Shown piece after piece: positions 55,404-64,000 of a stretch of 64,000 nt of DNA. A program made the translations under genes and the position numbers. Source of the DNA: CAYLYP01 sp964387795 (GTDB lineage: Bacteria; Bacteroidota; Bacteroidia; Bacteroidales; UBA7960); assembly GCA_964387795.1 (NCBI GenBank), contig CAYLYP010000007.1, positions 4,635 to 68,634 of the forward strand. The letters run 5' to 3'. Positions within the stretch are counted from its first letter, which is position 1; the number at the start of each line of letters is the position of its first letter. Below the pieces are notes generated by a model, which did no database searches, was not told the origin of the DNA, and worked only from the letters and a program-made list of their open reading frames with translations.

Positions 55404-56174
55404 CTATAATGATGCTACGTTTTGGTTTTCAAAAGGATCCACATACAATCCTCTCTTTTGCTTCCAGATAAGTTTAAAGATGGGCATGTCCTCGACAAGG
55501 TATCTTTTCCAGAGCCTTTTGGGTTCTACAATCAGGCGGTATAGCCATTCGAGGGAGTTTTGTTTAAAAAAACGGGGAGCCCTGGCCACATTGCCTGCTT
55601 CAAAATCAATAGTAGCCCCAATTGCCATATACATATCAACCCCGGGCATGAGGTGCATCTGGTCAAAAATCCATTTTTCCTGCTTGGGGGCACCCAGTCC
55701 AACCGCCACAACATTGGCCTTCGATTCATTGATAAGCTTTACGATTTTACTTAGCTCCGACGGATTGTTTTCAAAGCCATAAGGGGGCGAATAGCTTGCC
55801 CTGATGATATCACGTCCCACTTTACGGTTAATTGTTTCCATCGCTTTTTGGCCAACACCTGGCCCTGCACCCAATAAAAAGATATGGATGTTTTCATTGT
55901 CCTTGTGATAGTTATAAAAGGCAGGAAAAAAGTCAGAGCCGGGTATCACTTCCCTGACAGGTGTTCCAAGAAACTTCAGGGCTTTAAACAACACTTTGCT
56001 ATCCAGCACAACATAGGTAGCAGCCTTATATAATTCATAAAACTGCCGGTCGCTTTGAAGTTTTATAAGGTGGTCAACGTTGGGCGTAATCAGAACACCT
56101 TTATTGAAGCTTTTGAGCAATTCAGCAAGGGATATATTATCAATGGCAATATTCAGCAAGCGTACCCTGTCCAT
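55404..56174 (-). CDS. WecG/TagA/CpsF family glycosyltransferase (GT26)
   Basis: GT26 enzymes transfer ManNAc, ManNAcA or a related sugar to lipid-linked GlcNAc early in polysaccharide assembly. Family features: SLAELLKSFNKGVLITPNVDH near the start, YVVLDSKVLFKAL (catalytic Asp; the usual DG is DS here), IHIFLLGAGPGVGQKAMETI, VVAVGLGAPKQEKWI, and AIGATIDFEAGNVARAPRFF with LEWLYRLIVEPKRLWKRY. Length 256 aa is normal. It lies 15 bp downstream of the GT4 gene on the same strand, a two-gene operon. Confidence 0.92.
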   Translation of the reverse strand: MDRVRLLNIAIDNISLAELLKSFNKGVLITPNVDHLIKLQSDRQFYELYKAATYVVLDSKVLFKALKFLGTPVREVIPGSDFFPAFYNYHKDNENIHIFLLGAGPGVGQKAMETINRKVGRDIIRASYSPPYGFENNPSELSKIVKLINESKANVVAVGLGAPKQEKWIFDQMHLMPGVDMYMAIGATIDFEAGNVARAPRFFKQNSLEWLYRLIVEPKRLWKRYLVEDMPIFKLIWKQKRGLYVDPFENQNVASL

Positions 56175-56189
56175 TATTCCTGGTTTAAT

Positions 56190-57251
56190 TTACGAAACAA
56201 TTTTTTTCTTTTGAAAAACGCTTTGATATAAAGAGCTGTAACCATCAATCATTTTATCAAAAGCAAAGTTTTTAATGAATACTTCATGGGCATTAGCACC
56301 CAATTGTTGAGAAAATGCCTTGTCAGCAAACAGTTTAAGGGCGCAATGTGCAAGTTCATTTTCATCACCAACAGGAAATACAAGGCCTGATATCCCATGT
56401 TCAACAATTTCAAGGTTCCCTTCAATATCGGAAGCAACAACAGCCCTTCCAGCCGCAAAAGCTTCGAGCACACTCAGTGGAAGACCTTCGGACAATGAAG
56501 GCATAATCACAAATTCAGCTTTGCAGATCCATTTATATACCTCAGGCTGAAAGCCAACAAACTCAATATTGTTATCAAGACCAAGGCTTTTTGCCAACTC
56601 CTTTAAAGAATTCAACAAAGAACCATCACCAACAATCAACAATCTGGCTTCCGGAACGATATCAGCCACTTTTCTCCAGGCTTTGATCAGATAGTCATGG
56701 CCTTTGCCGTCTTCAAGCCTGGATATCATTACCGCAGTGTTTTTATCCGTCTGGCAATCCTCAATCTGATTGGCAGGCACAATCACACCGTTGGGAATGA
56801 CTATGATTTTTGATGCTGGTATCCTGAAATAACCTGAAAGGTTAAGGGCTACATGATTAGCAACCCCTACATATACATCTGCTTTGAACAAGCCCCACCA
56901 CCATCGGTTTTTAAGAATAACATGATGCGTATGGATAATCCTTATATTCACAAAAGGCCTAAGCAAAACCGTCCATAATGTTGTTTTTCGATGGTGCGAA
57001 TGAACAATGCAGGGTTGCTCTTTTTTTAATACTTTGAATAATTGAATGAAGCCTTTGATGCTGCCCATGATACCGCCATCGAACAAGGTTACATCATGAT
57101 GGACAACACCCGGAATTTTTATAGACTCATCATCCGACACCACAATAATGTCATATTCTTTATTGAATGCTTCTGCAAGCTGGCCGACAAGCTTCTCTGC
57201 CCCGCCCCGGAACCTTAATGTCGGATAGATATGAAGTATTTTTTCTTTCAA
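56190..57251 (-). CDS. GT4-family glycosyltransferase with TTG start
   Basis: A GT-B retaining transferase of 353 aa. The N-terminus KILHIYPTLRFRGGAEKLVGQL binds the acceptor. The C-terminal half has AVMISRLEDGKGHDYLI, LLIVGDGSLLNSLKELA, IEFVGFQPEVYKWI, and FVIMPSLSEGLPLSVLEAFAAGRAVVASDI, the last with the E-x7-E donor motif. The start is TTG at 57251: no ATG is in frame before an upstream stop five codons earlier, and the sequence matches family starts from here. It probably precedes the WecG-like gene in one transcript. Confidence 0.88.
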   Translation of the reverse strand: MKEKILHIYPTLRFRGGAEKLVGQLAEAFNKEYDIIVVSDDESIKIPGVVHHDVTLFDGGIMGSIKGFIQLFKVLKKEQPCIVHSHHRKTTLWTVLLRPFVNIRIIHTHHVILKNRWWWGLFKADVYVGVANHVALNLSGYFRIPASKIIVIPNGVIVPANQIEDCQTDKNTAVMISRLEDGKGHDYLIKAWRKVADIVPEARLLIVGDGSLLNSLKELAKSLGLDNNIEFVGFQPEVYKWICKAEFVIMPSLSEGLPLSVLEAFAAGRAVVASDIEGNLEIVEHGISGLVFPVGDENELAHCALKLFADKAFSQQLGANAHEVFIKNFAFDKMIDGYSSLYQSVFQKKKIVS

Positions 57252-57320
57252 AATAAATACATTTTATTGCTTTGATACCAGCCATTAAAATAGCTTGTAT
57301 TTATCATATTATTTATAAAA

Positions 57321-57328
57321 CAAATATA
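57321..57328 (-). promoter_or_regulatory. candidate -7 element for the GT4/WecG operon
   Basis: On the minus strand TATATTTG (plus strand CAAATATA) fits TAnnTTTG, 70 bp upstream of the TTG start. No clear -33 TTG was seen. It shares the 350-bp divergent gap with the promoter of the PP-loop gene; nothing else was recognised there. Confidence 0.45.
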
Positions 57329-57500
57329 ACAATATTTGCATTTAATTTGAATAATGCATATTAAACGAATCTGTTGTTTTAATTCGAAATAATTCCTGAA
57401 AACACAAATAATCATCCAGACCAAAGCTATTTATACAATTCACCCTTCATTTCACCAATATATTTTTGTCTATAAATATGAATTATTAATAAGATGTAAA

Positions 57501-57508
57501 TATATTTG
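57501..57508 (+). promoter_or_regulatory. candidate -7 element for the PP-loop gene
   Basis: TATATTTG fits TAnnTTTG, about 95 bp upstream of the ATG at 57604. A second match, TATTTTTG, lies at 57461-57468. The two cannot be ranked by eye. Confidence 0.45.
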
Positions 57509-57603
57509 TAAGGGATAAGTGGAGCAGCAGGCAAAGCAAATGGCATATTATACCCGATGGTTATTTAGGATCTATTGATCTACACCTTAAAACAAGCAAA
57601 ACC

Positions 57604-58809
57604 ATGATAATCGAAAGCATAAAAAAAAACATCACTGAAGATAAGGTAGTATTATCGTGCATTGTAAAGTTTGAAAAACAGGAAAGGGAAGAAAGCCTGT
57701 TTTTTTCATATCCAAAACAATTTGCTGATTATGTTACAGAAACGGCAGATGCATTTTTTCCGGCAATATTGATTCCGGCAATGGAATTAAAGGAGAGGAT
57801 AAAAATTATCCCACCTATATCATCAAAGATGATGAAAAACCAGTTTATCATACAGGATGTTTTTGCTACATGGTTTAAAGGAAAGTTTTTCCATATTGAC
57901 ATAGAAGCAGCAAACCAATACACAAACCCACAATCGGCCCCCAAGGGGAATGCCACATTCTTTTCGTTGGGTGTTGATAGCATGTATTCGATGTTAAAGT
58001 ATCTTCCAAAAAACCAAAAAGATGCTGACAAGTTGCTAACAAGCCTGATATATATGAAAGGGCTCGAACTGCCCTTAAGCGTTTATAAAAAGGGACAGGA
58101 CAAGGCAGTAATTGACAAGATAGAGGAGCTGGCAAGGCATTATCAACTCGAATTAATTGTAGGCGAAACAAATATCCGCGATGTCTTTCCCCTTGACTGG
58201 GAAGAGCATTATTTCGGACCAGGTCTGGCTGCAACAGCCTTATCCCTGTCGGGTGGTTTCAGGAATTTCAATATCCCCTCTTCCAACACCTATTCCACGC
58301 TTTTTCATGATCCCAGCAGCCCCTTGCTCGATTCACTCTGGTCAAATGAAAGCACATTTTTATTCCATGACGGTAGTGAAACAGAACGGGCCGAAAAGCT
58401 TGCCGGGCTGATAGCTTCCGATCCGCTTGCACTTAACAGCCTAAGGGTCTGCATTGACAACGAAGGCGGGATACATAACTGTGGAAAGTGCTGGAAGTGC
58501 GTCAGGACAATGATCACCCTAGACATTATTGGAAAGCTAAAAGAATGCACAAGTTTTCCGGATAAGCTGCCAAAATCGTATTCCATCCTGTTGCGCACAT
58601 TCAATGATGATTCATGGGAGTTTACCAGCGAGAATTTACGCCTTGCACAAAAACACAATCGCAGGGATTACGAGAAAACCTTAAGGCGTGAGCTAAGGGT
58701 CGGACGGCTCGATATGTTCAGGGAAGGGAAGTCAATGCGTTACCTATTGAATGAGCTCGTTCATTATTTCTATGTTAAAGCGGCAAGAAAACTGGGATTT
58801 TTCTCATGA
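57604..58809 (+). CDS. QueC-like PP-loop protein in the polysaccharide locus
   Basis: A cytoplasmic 401-aa protein. Residues 119-130 read FFSLGVDSMYSM, a variant of the PP-loop SGGxDS signature of ATP pyrophosphatases, with Leu122 where Gly is usual. Near residue 283-299, C283 then HNCGKCWKCVRTM gives four cysteines spaced C-x9-C-x2-C-x2-C. That is nearly the zinc site of QueC, the 7-cyano-7-deazaguanine synthase. The first 115 and last 80 residues do not resemble QueC. PP-loop enzymes adenylate a substrate for amidation, thiolation or nitrile formation, so a modifying role on a sugar or amino-sugar precursor is inferred. The stop overlaps the end of the convergent flippase gene by 6 bp. Confidence 0.75.
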   Translation: MIIESIKKNITEDKVVLSCIVKFEKQEREESLFFSYPKQFADYVTETADAFFPAILIPAMELKERIKIIPPISSKMMKNQFIIQDVFATWFKGKFFHIDIEAANQYTNPQSAPKGNATFFSLGVDSMYSMLKYLPKNQKDADKLLTSLIYMKGLELPLSVYKKGQDKAVIDKIEELARHYQLELIVGETNIRDVFPLDWEEHYFGPGLAATALSLSGGFRNFNIPSSNTYSTLFHDPSSPLLDSLWSNESTFLFHDGSETERAEKLAGLIASDPLALNSLRVCIDNEGGIHNCGKCWKCVRTMITLDIIGKLKECTSFPDKLPKSYSILLRTFNDDSWEFTSENLRLAQKHNRRDYEKTLRRELRVGRLDMFREGKSMRYLLNELVHYFYVKAARKLGFFS

Positions 58810-60219
58810 TTCTTTATTCATAAAGTAGCCAAAAATCTTCTTTAATGAATTTTTAATGCTAAACAGTAAGTAAACAACAAATAATGAAATAGTGATTATT
58901 AAGGGGACATAATAATCAAAGCATACTGTATAGAACATTACAAGGCCAAAGCCAATTAATGGAAGCCAGAATTTGAGCAGAGGGCCTTTTTGATATGAAA
59001 AAGCCTTATAAAAACCAAAATAGATGTTCAAAGGGATTGAGATGAGCAGCATTCCCAAGGTGAGAAAAATGAGTATATGCCTCATCGAATAAAAACCACC
59101 CACTACAACAAACGCGATGGTAAGGGCTGTATTCAGGATGTTTATCAGCAGGAGCATTTTTTCTTTCTCATAAAGGATAAAGACCGAATACATTGTATTA
59201 ACAATAGACTGATAAACAAGGATGATTGCAACATAAGGGAGATAATCGGCCACTCCCATCCAATCATTGCCCCATAGTATAAAAACCAGTTGTTTGGGGA
59301 ATATTGCCAATATTACAAGGAAAGGGACATTGAACAGCGTAATGATACGGAGCAGGTCAAGGTATTCTTTTTGGACATCCCCTTTCTGGTCCATCAGGTC
59401 TTTCAATGAAGGGAACAAGACAGTGCTAAAGATACCTGTTACCAGTCGGCTCGAAAGCATAATAAATCTGAAAGCCCTGTTGTAAAGCCCCAAATCGGCC
59501 TGTGAATACATTTTGCCAATCACTACCTTATCCACGTTCTCTGACCAGTATGAAATAAGGTTTATCAATGATAAGCTACCCATAAGCTGTTTTATCATCT
59601 TAAATCCAAAAATTGTTTTCTTCCAACCAAAGAAAGCCATGGGCACATCAACCTTTTTCCGAAGGTATAAAAACTGAAAGACAGGACTTATAAGCATTGG
59701 CACAATCAACGACCAGTATGAGAAGCCGGTATAGGCCATTAGAATGGATAGCCCGATCTGCACCACAGAACCTGATAATTTAGCAGTGCCAATATGATTA
59801 AACTTAAGCTGTTTGGCAAGGATTGCATAAGGGATATAGGTGAAAGAATCGAAAATAAACTTAATTGAGATAACAACAATAGGCAGTATTAATTTGGGGT
59901 CATTAAAAAACACTGATACCGGATATGAAATCAGCATGAGAATGATTGTAAAAAAGACACCCATCCATATTGAAAGGTTAAACATATAGCGGTGAAAGGT
60001 ATGGCCATAATCACTTCTCACCACAGAAGTACCTACACCAACATTAGCAAACAGTAAAATAAAACCGGAAAAAACTGTAATGATTGCCACAAAACCATAC
60101 TCTTCAGGCAAAAGAACCCTTGACAGGACAATAGTAGAAATAAATTCCAGCGCCTGTGACACATAACTAAACAATGCAAAACGCGATACGTTTTTAAGAA
60201 ACTTCTTTTTAAAAGACAT
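58804..60219 (-). CDS. Wzx-type lipopolysaccharide/exopolysaccharide flippase
   Basis: A MATE/MOP-superfamily integral membrane protein of 471 aa with about 12-14 helices. It carries the family start LKNVSRFALFSYVSQALEFISTIVLSRVLLPEEYGFVAI and IGKMYSQADLGLYNRAFRFIMLSSRLV in the middle. It should flip undecaprenyl-linked repeat units from the cytoplasmic to the periplasmic face. The gene ends 6 bp inside the PP-loop gene on the other strand. It begins the minus-strand group with the pyruvyl transferase-like, FemAB-like and Wzc-like genes. Confidence 0.92.
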   Translation of the reverse strand: MSFKKKFLKNVSRFALFSYVSQALEFISTIVLSRVLLPEEYGFVAIITVFSGFILLFANVGVGTSVVRSDYGHTFHRYMFNLSIWMGVFFTIILMLISYPVSVFFNDPKLILPIVVISIKFIFDSFTYIPYAILAKQLKFNHIGTAKLSGSVVQIGLSILMAYTGFSYWSLIVPMLISPVFQFLYLRKKVDVPMAFFGWKKTIFGFKMIKQLMGSLSLINLISYWSENVDKVVIGKMYSQADLGLYNRAFRFIMLSSRLVTGIFSTVLFPSLKDLMDQKGDVQKEYLDLLRIITLFNVPFLVILAIFPKQLVFILWGNDWMGVADYLPYVAIILVYQSIVNTMYSVFILYEKEKMLLLINILNTALTIAFVVVGGFYSMRHILIFLTLGMLLISIPLNIYFGFYKAFSYQKGPLLKFWLPLIGFGLVMFYTVCFDYYVPLIITISLFVVYLLFSIKNSLKKIFGYFMNKES

Positions 60220-60300
60220 TTAATGTTTTTTTCTGGTTCATTACAAGTTCACAATTATTTCACAATCAATTGAAGACTATATAATTATTAAAGGCCTGCC

Positions 60301-61200
60301 CTAAGAATAATCCCTTTTAATCCCCTCAATGATTTCGAGAAGCTGGTGCTGTTTATCCGACAAAACCTCCTGCTTACTTAGAAAAGGCTTAGACATCATA
60401 ATCTGCCTGAGCTGATGATGAAGTTTTTCCTGCACAACACTTTTCTGAATCTTTTGATAGACTGAAGACAGGGCATCATTCATCAAAGTATTTTCACTTA
60501 GTAAGGTTTTGTTTTTGATAATCTTTTTTATCCATTCATTGTTATAAACCCTTCTTAATGAATAAGGATTATAGGCTTCAGCAATTTGAAGCGACAGCAT
60601 CCAGTCCAGCCATTTAAAATTGTTAATATGAAGGAACATTTTAACCGGGATCCAGGGAACCCTAAATGTATCAGCAATTATTGCAGCATGCATGGCTTCG
60701 GCAAGGATGCATTCCGACTGCCTTATTTCATTGATAACCTGAACCGGATTGCCTGCCGGGCTAATATAATGAATTCCCAATGGTTCAAGAACATCATTCC
60801 AGCCATCAAACATCTTCTCACTCACATGATGGGGGATGTATGAAAATTTATATTTCTTTTCCTGTTTATCAGAAAATGCAGGTATATATTGGAGCAACAA
60901 TGCGCCATCGGCAACCCCTTTTGAAGCATCAATATTCAGGCTTCGGGCAGTTAATGGGCCACGCACACACCTGATATCATACCGCTGATCCAGGATAGGG
61001 GGTTGGTCGTAAGCAAAGCCCGAACTAAACACTATGATCTTGCGGGTCTTTTCAAAAGGCCTTTCGAAGCCAAGTATTGAACCAATGCCATAAAATAACA
61101 ACACAGGGTCATCATCAAAGAAATTGGGCAAAAAATGCTCAAAAACCAGAGGGTTAATAGCATCACCAAAGTTTGCTGCCTTATAGTAGGTCAGTATCAT
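60301..61200 (-). CDS. polysaccharide pyruvyl transferase family protein
   Basis: A 299-aa GT-B-like member of the CsaB/WcaK pyruvyl transferase family, which adds pyruvate ketals (from PEP) to exopolysaccharide sugars. Features are ILTYYKAANFGDAINPLVFE, LLFYGIGSIL, IVFSSGFAYDQPPI, RCVRGPLTARSL, VADGALLLQYI and, in the second half, SECILAEAMHAAIIADTFRVPWI, which replaces the usual S-x-L-H-G-A-I motif. The deviation leaves catalytic activity uncertain. It lies 81 bp upstream of the flippase gene, on the same strand. Confidence 0.85.
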   Translation of the reverse strand: MILTYYKAANFGDAINPLVFEHFLPNFFDDDPVLLFYGIGSILGFERPFEKTRKIIVFSSGFAYDQPPILDQRYDIRCVRGPLTARSLNIDASKGVADGALLLQYIPAFSDKQEKKYKFSYIPHHVSEKMFDGWNDVLEPLGIHYISPAGNPVQVINEIRQSECILAEAMHAAIIADTFRVPWIPVKMFLHINNFKWLDWMLSLQIAEAYNPYSLRRVYNNEWIKKIIKNKTLLSENTLMNDALSSVYQKIQKSVVQEKLHHQLRQIMMSKPFLSKQEVLSDKQHQLLEIIEGIKRDYS

Positions 61201-61324
61201 TTGTCCTTCTTCTTATTTGAAACAAAAAAAATATCATTCAAAATTAAAACATTTACACCAACACGAGGTTTAAAAAAGCATCATGTCGGCATTGTTTAAC
61301 CATTATCCCTTTATCGTCCCTGAT

Positions 61325-62407
61325 TTAATAGTGTTCCCTGCCTTTAAGGAACAAATCGATTATTTTGAAAAGGAAATTTTTTACTTTCCAGGGCAAAAAA
61401 CCAAAAGATACTGTCTTTCTGAGCCAAAGCAAAAAATTATACTTTCGCAAAGGAGAAAGGAGAAAGCCTGTTGCTTCTTCAGATGAGCAATATAGCCTGG
61501 CCCCCATATCAAGTTTAAATTTCTCAACCCCCTTATTCTTTCTACCAATTGGAATTCCTCCAAGGTTATAGCTTTTAAATCCCTCCTCCCTCAAATAAAG
61601 AGCAGTTTTATAAAAAAGCACACTTGGGGCATATATATGATATCCATCTTCAGAAGTGCCCATAAGGATCCCATAAGCCTTTGTCCGTATCATCACTACA
61701 AACTGAGCGCTAACAATACGTTCAGCAAGACGGATATAAAAGATGGCAGCATTTCTTTGTTCAAGCATCCTGACCATCTCATCCCTGTTCAGGAAAGGCA
61801 TTGTTAATAACCCGTACTTGCCATAACCTTTTGAACACCTGACCCTTTGGGTTTCGTTCATCAAAAGGAGCATAGCATCCACTAAGCCTGCTTCAAAGCC
61901 GAAGCCAAAAGCAGCACCTCGTGATAATCCTCTTTTCATGTTGCGCCGATAGCTATCCTTAAAGCCATTGATAAGATCGTTTTCGGAACAATTAAGATCC
62001 AGGACACATTCAGACCTTTTAAATTCACAATAAGGCTTAATCCTTGCTTCAAGGTAAGTATTATAATCGTACGACTTTAGGATTACCCTATAATAGTTGT
62101 TCTTACGGGCATAATCCAACAAGGCTTTTTTAGCAGCAATAAGTATTTCAGGGTTGTTTTGGGCAGAAGCAATCCCTGAATAAAAGAACAATTGTTTATG
62201 AGGCCCATTGCACACCGGACGGATAAACCCCGACAGCATTGCAACTACTTCCTCATTATCTTTAAACAGGAAATAAACAGGTTCTCTTTGAACGGAAGCA
62301 ATGCCATTGAGCCAACCTGTATATAAATAAATACTCCCGTGATGGACATCCAGCATTTCATCCCACTCATGCACAGGCTCCCTGCTTACCAGTATGCTTA
62401 GTTCCAT
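61325..62407 (-). CDS. FemAB/GNAT-like acyltransferase of the polysaccharide locus
   Basis: A cytoplasmic protein of 360 aa from the chosen ATG at 62407; an earlier start at 62488 would overlap the kinase gene. Two tandem GNAT-like halves are suggested: SIYLYTGWLNGIASVQREPVY and SYRRNMKRGLSRGAAFGFGF in the first. The second half has FYIRLAERIVSAQFVVMIRTKAYGILMGTSEDG and SYNLGGIPIGRKNKGVEKFKLDMGAR, where KFKLDMGAR is the typical FemAB-type closing motif. FemAB-related proteins add amino acids or acyl groups to cell wall or polysaccharide. It lies 34 bp downstream of the Wzc-like gene and is probably co-transcribed with it. Confidence 0.83.
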   Translation of the reverse strand: MELSILVSREPVHEWDEMLDVHHGSIYLYTGWLNGIASVQREPVYFLFKDNEEVVAMLSGFIRPVCNGPHKQLFFYSGIASAQNNPEILIAAKKALLDYARKNNYYRVILKSYDYNTYLEARIKPYCEFKRSECVLDLNCSENDLINGFKDSYRRNMKRGLSRGAAFGFGFEAGLVDAMLLLMNETQRVRCSKGYGKYGLLTMPFLNRDEMVRMLEQRNAAIFYIRLAERIVSAQFVVMIRTKAYGILMGTSEDGYHIYAPSVLFYKTALYLREEGFKSYNLGGIPIGRKNKGVEKFKLDMGARLYCSSEEATGFLLSPLRKYNFLLWLRKTVSFGFLPWKVKNFLFKIIDLFLKGREHY

Positions 62408-62441
62408 AGTTGCTAAAAAAGTTTGATTAACAAAAACTCCT

Positions 62442-64000
62442 TTACTTCCCCGATTTCTTAAATCCCTTTTTCTTTTTCTTCTTTTCAACGCTCAGATAAG
62501 GATACCTCCCATATTCATATTTTTGCATATTGCTCTTTTCGCAATTTACAAGAAGGTAGAGGTTCTGTACTTTCTTTCTTTCAAGATCGCCAAGGCTGGT
62601 AGCCAGGACAGATTTCTTTGTATAATCAAGACGTGTGACAAATACGTTGATATCGGCGAAGTTCATAAGGATAAAAGAGTCGGTCAGCAGGCCATAAGGA
62701 GGTGTATCAATGATGATATAATCATAAATAGCCCTGAGCTCTTCAATAAGTTCCCTTGTCCTGTTGCCTGCCAAAAGCCCGATAGGGTTTGGGGGGATCT
62801 GGCCAGCCTGAATGATATCAAGGTTGGGGTTGGATGTTTTGCTGATAATATCATTGATCCCGGCTTTCTTTATCAGGTATGAACTCACGCCGACAGCCTC
62901 CGATTTAATAATCTCAGGGCTTATGTTACCAGGTTTACGAAGGTCAAATTCAAGAAAGACCACTTTGCTGTCGGATAATGCAAAACTTGATACCAGGTTA
63001 AAAGCCACAAAAGATTTCCCTTCAGAGGGGATTGAAGAAGTAACAAGAATTACTTTATGGGTTTCGCCAAGCAGGTAATAAACGAGGTTGCTCCTAAGCG
63101 AAAAAAATGATTCAGCTACCAGTGACTGGGGATTATCAAGGATATTTTTATCAGAGGCACCTGATTGAACAGGAATATGGCCAATGGAAGGGATGTTTGT
63201 AATAAAACTGATATCATCACGACCTGATATCCTGTTTAAGATTAACTTCTTACCAATAATAAATGCTGATGGGAGCATGATACCCAGGAAGAAAGAGAAT
63301 AAATAGATTAAAGTCCTTTTAGGTTTTGCCACACCAGCAAATCTGGGAGGTTCAATAATTTTGGCATCAGGTATCTTGGATGCTTTAAGGATTTGTGCCT
63401 GCATACGTTTCTCAAGCATTGAGGTATAAACGGCGTCATTAAGTTTGAAGCGCCTTTCAATATTAAGCATCTCACGCTGGGTAGCAGGCAGGATAGCAAA
63501 CTCTTCTTTCAGGCTCCGTATCCTTTGTTCGAGGCCATTTATCTCAGCATCTGTTGTATGGATGCTAAAGCTGATATTTTCAGAGATAACCTCTTTCAGG
63601 TTGTCGATTCGGATATTCAGTGTTGACAGTCTTGGGTTTTTTGTTTGTTCCTGGCTGATAATCCTGTTTTTCTCTGAGTTTAATGCAGTCAGTTCAGAGA
63701 TAAGGCCATTCAGTACCGCATCATTAAGGCCCAGTGCTGAAGGAGCCAGGATACGGGCTGAATCCTTGTATTGGATAAAATAATCGTCCATCTGCCTGAG
63801 ATGGCTCAATCGTCGGGATGCTTCATCCCTTGTTAGTTCTAAGGCCTGAAGTTGTTGATAAATATTTCTTGACTTATCATCAATATCCAGCACATCACGG
63901 TTAAGCTTTAGGTTTTGCAACTGACGTTCGGAAGAGGACAGGTCTTCAGTAACATTTTCAAGTTGCATATCAATATGCTCAATGGTTTTGCTTGCCAAAA
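62442..64000 (-). CDS. Wzc-like polysaccharide tyrosine autokinase (N-terminus cut by window edge)
   Basis: A chain-length determinant and BY-kinase that regulates polysaccharide export. The frame stays open to the window end, so the real N-terminus is outside. About 519 residues are seen of a usual 750-800. They show long coiled coils, then the second membrane helix (about residues 232-252 counted from position 63998). The C-terminal kinase domain has Walker A SSIPSEGKS, Walker A' VVFLEFDLRKP and Walker B YIIIDTPPYG. The tail KYEYGRYPYLS holds a tyrosine cluster for autophosphorylation, followed by a very basic end. The A' motif normally reads LLIDADLR; here it is FLEFDLRK. Confidence 0.93.
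   Translation of the reverse strand, partial: LASKTIEHIDMQLENVTEDLSSSERQLQNLKLNRDVLDIDDKSRNIYQQLQALELTRDEASRRLSHLRQMDDYFIQYKDSARILAPSALGLNDAVLNGLISELTALNSEKNRIISQEQTKNPRLSTLNIRIDNLKEVISENISFSIHTTDAEINGLEQRIRSLKEEFAILPATQREMLNIERRFKLNDAVYTSMLEKRMQAQILKASKIPDAKIIEPPRFAGVAKPKRTLIYLFSFFLGIMLPSAFIIGKKLILNRISGRDDISFITNIPSIGHIPVQSGASDKNILDNPQSLVAESFFSLRSNLVYYLLGETHKVILVTSSIPSEGKSFVAFNLVSSFALSDSKVVFLEFDLRKPGNISPEIIKSEAVGVSSYLIKKAGINDIISKTSNPNLDIIQAGQIPPNPIGLLAGNRTRELIEELRAIYDYIIIDTPPYGLLTDSFILMNFADINVFVTRLDYTKKSVLATSLGDLERKKVQNLYLLVNCEKSNMQKYEYGRYPYLSVEKKKKKKGFKKSGK

Overview
The window is a chromosomal segment of a Bacteroidota bacterium, most likely Bacteroidales or a near relative. The evidence is low GC, TAnnTTTG-type -7 promoter elements, two proteins with type IX secretion (T9SS) C-terminal sorting domains, a GldB homologue, an FtsZ ending in the Bacteroidota tail NNSFLHDNVD, and an adjacent acyltransferase/GNAT pair of the glycine-lipid (GlsA/GlsB) type. 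No rRNA, tRNA, CRISPR array or complete transposase gene was seen.

Region 1 (1-9.4 kb) holds housekeeping and envelope genes: pssA, yraN, a T9SS-secreted PKD-type protein, an AsmA-like protein downstream of an RluB/RsuA-class pseudouridine synthase with a very long disordered N-terminus, a small unknown protein and an FKBP lipoprotein. Region 2 (9.5-25.4 kb, minus strand) is a compact division and cell wall (dcw) operon in the order mraZ-rsmH-ftsL-ftsI-murE-mraY-murD-ftsW-murG-murC-ftsQ-ftsA-ftsZ-yqeY. It lacks murF and ddl, and three 10-bp GTGG repeats upstream of mraZ look like the MraZ operator. Region 3 (25.8-30.1 kb) has the lipid acyltransferase pair, engB, gldB and a small outer membrane beta-barrel protein. 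A GC-rich block of 11-bp tandem repeats around a 48-bp palindrome follows.

Region 4 (31.2-39.2 kb) is more AT-rich and looks accessory. A TPR-containing LytS-type histidine kinase and a LytTR response regulator are followed by a FGE-fold lipoprotein, a beta-propeller-like lipoprotein and an exported protein with an internal duplication. nadE follows at 39.3 kb.

Region 5 (41.5-64 kb) is an exopolysaccharide/capsule locus. It contains a WcaJ-like initiating phosphoglycosyltransferase, a possible GT-A enzyme, glycosyltransferases of GT8, GT4-like and GT2 type, a polymerase/ligase-like membrane protein, a WecG/TagA-type transferase, another GT4 enzyme, a Wzx-like flippase, a pyruvyl transferase-like protein, a FemAB/GNAT-like acyltransferase and a Wzc-like tyrosine kinase cut by the window edge. 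Two related secreted beta-helix proteins sit inside the locus; the larger carries seven InlB-B-like repeats and a T9SS signal. A QueC-like PP-loop protein with a four-cysteine zinc-type motif is the most unusual gene.

A family of about 225-260 bp MITE-like elements (best copy 51325-51561, with 21-bp perfect terminal inverted repeats) is scattered through regions 4 and 5. A second copy lies in opposite orientation at 34123-34380, and degenerate copies lie near 45.4 and 31.0 kb.
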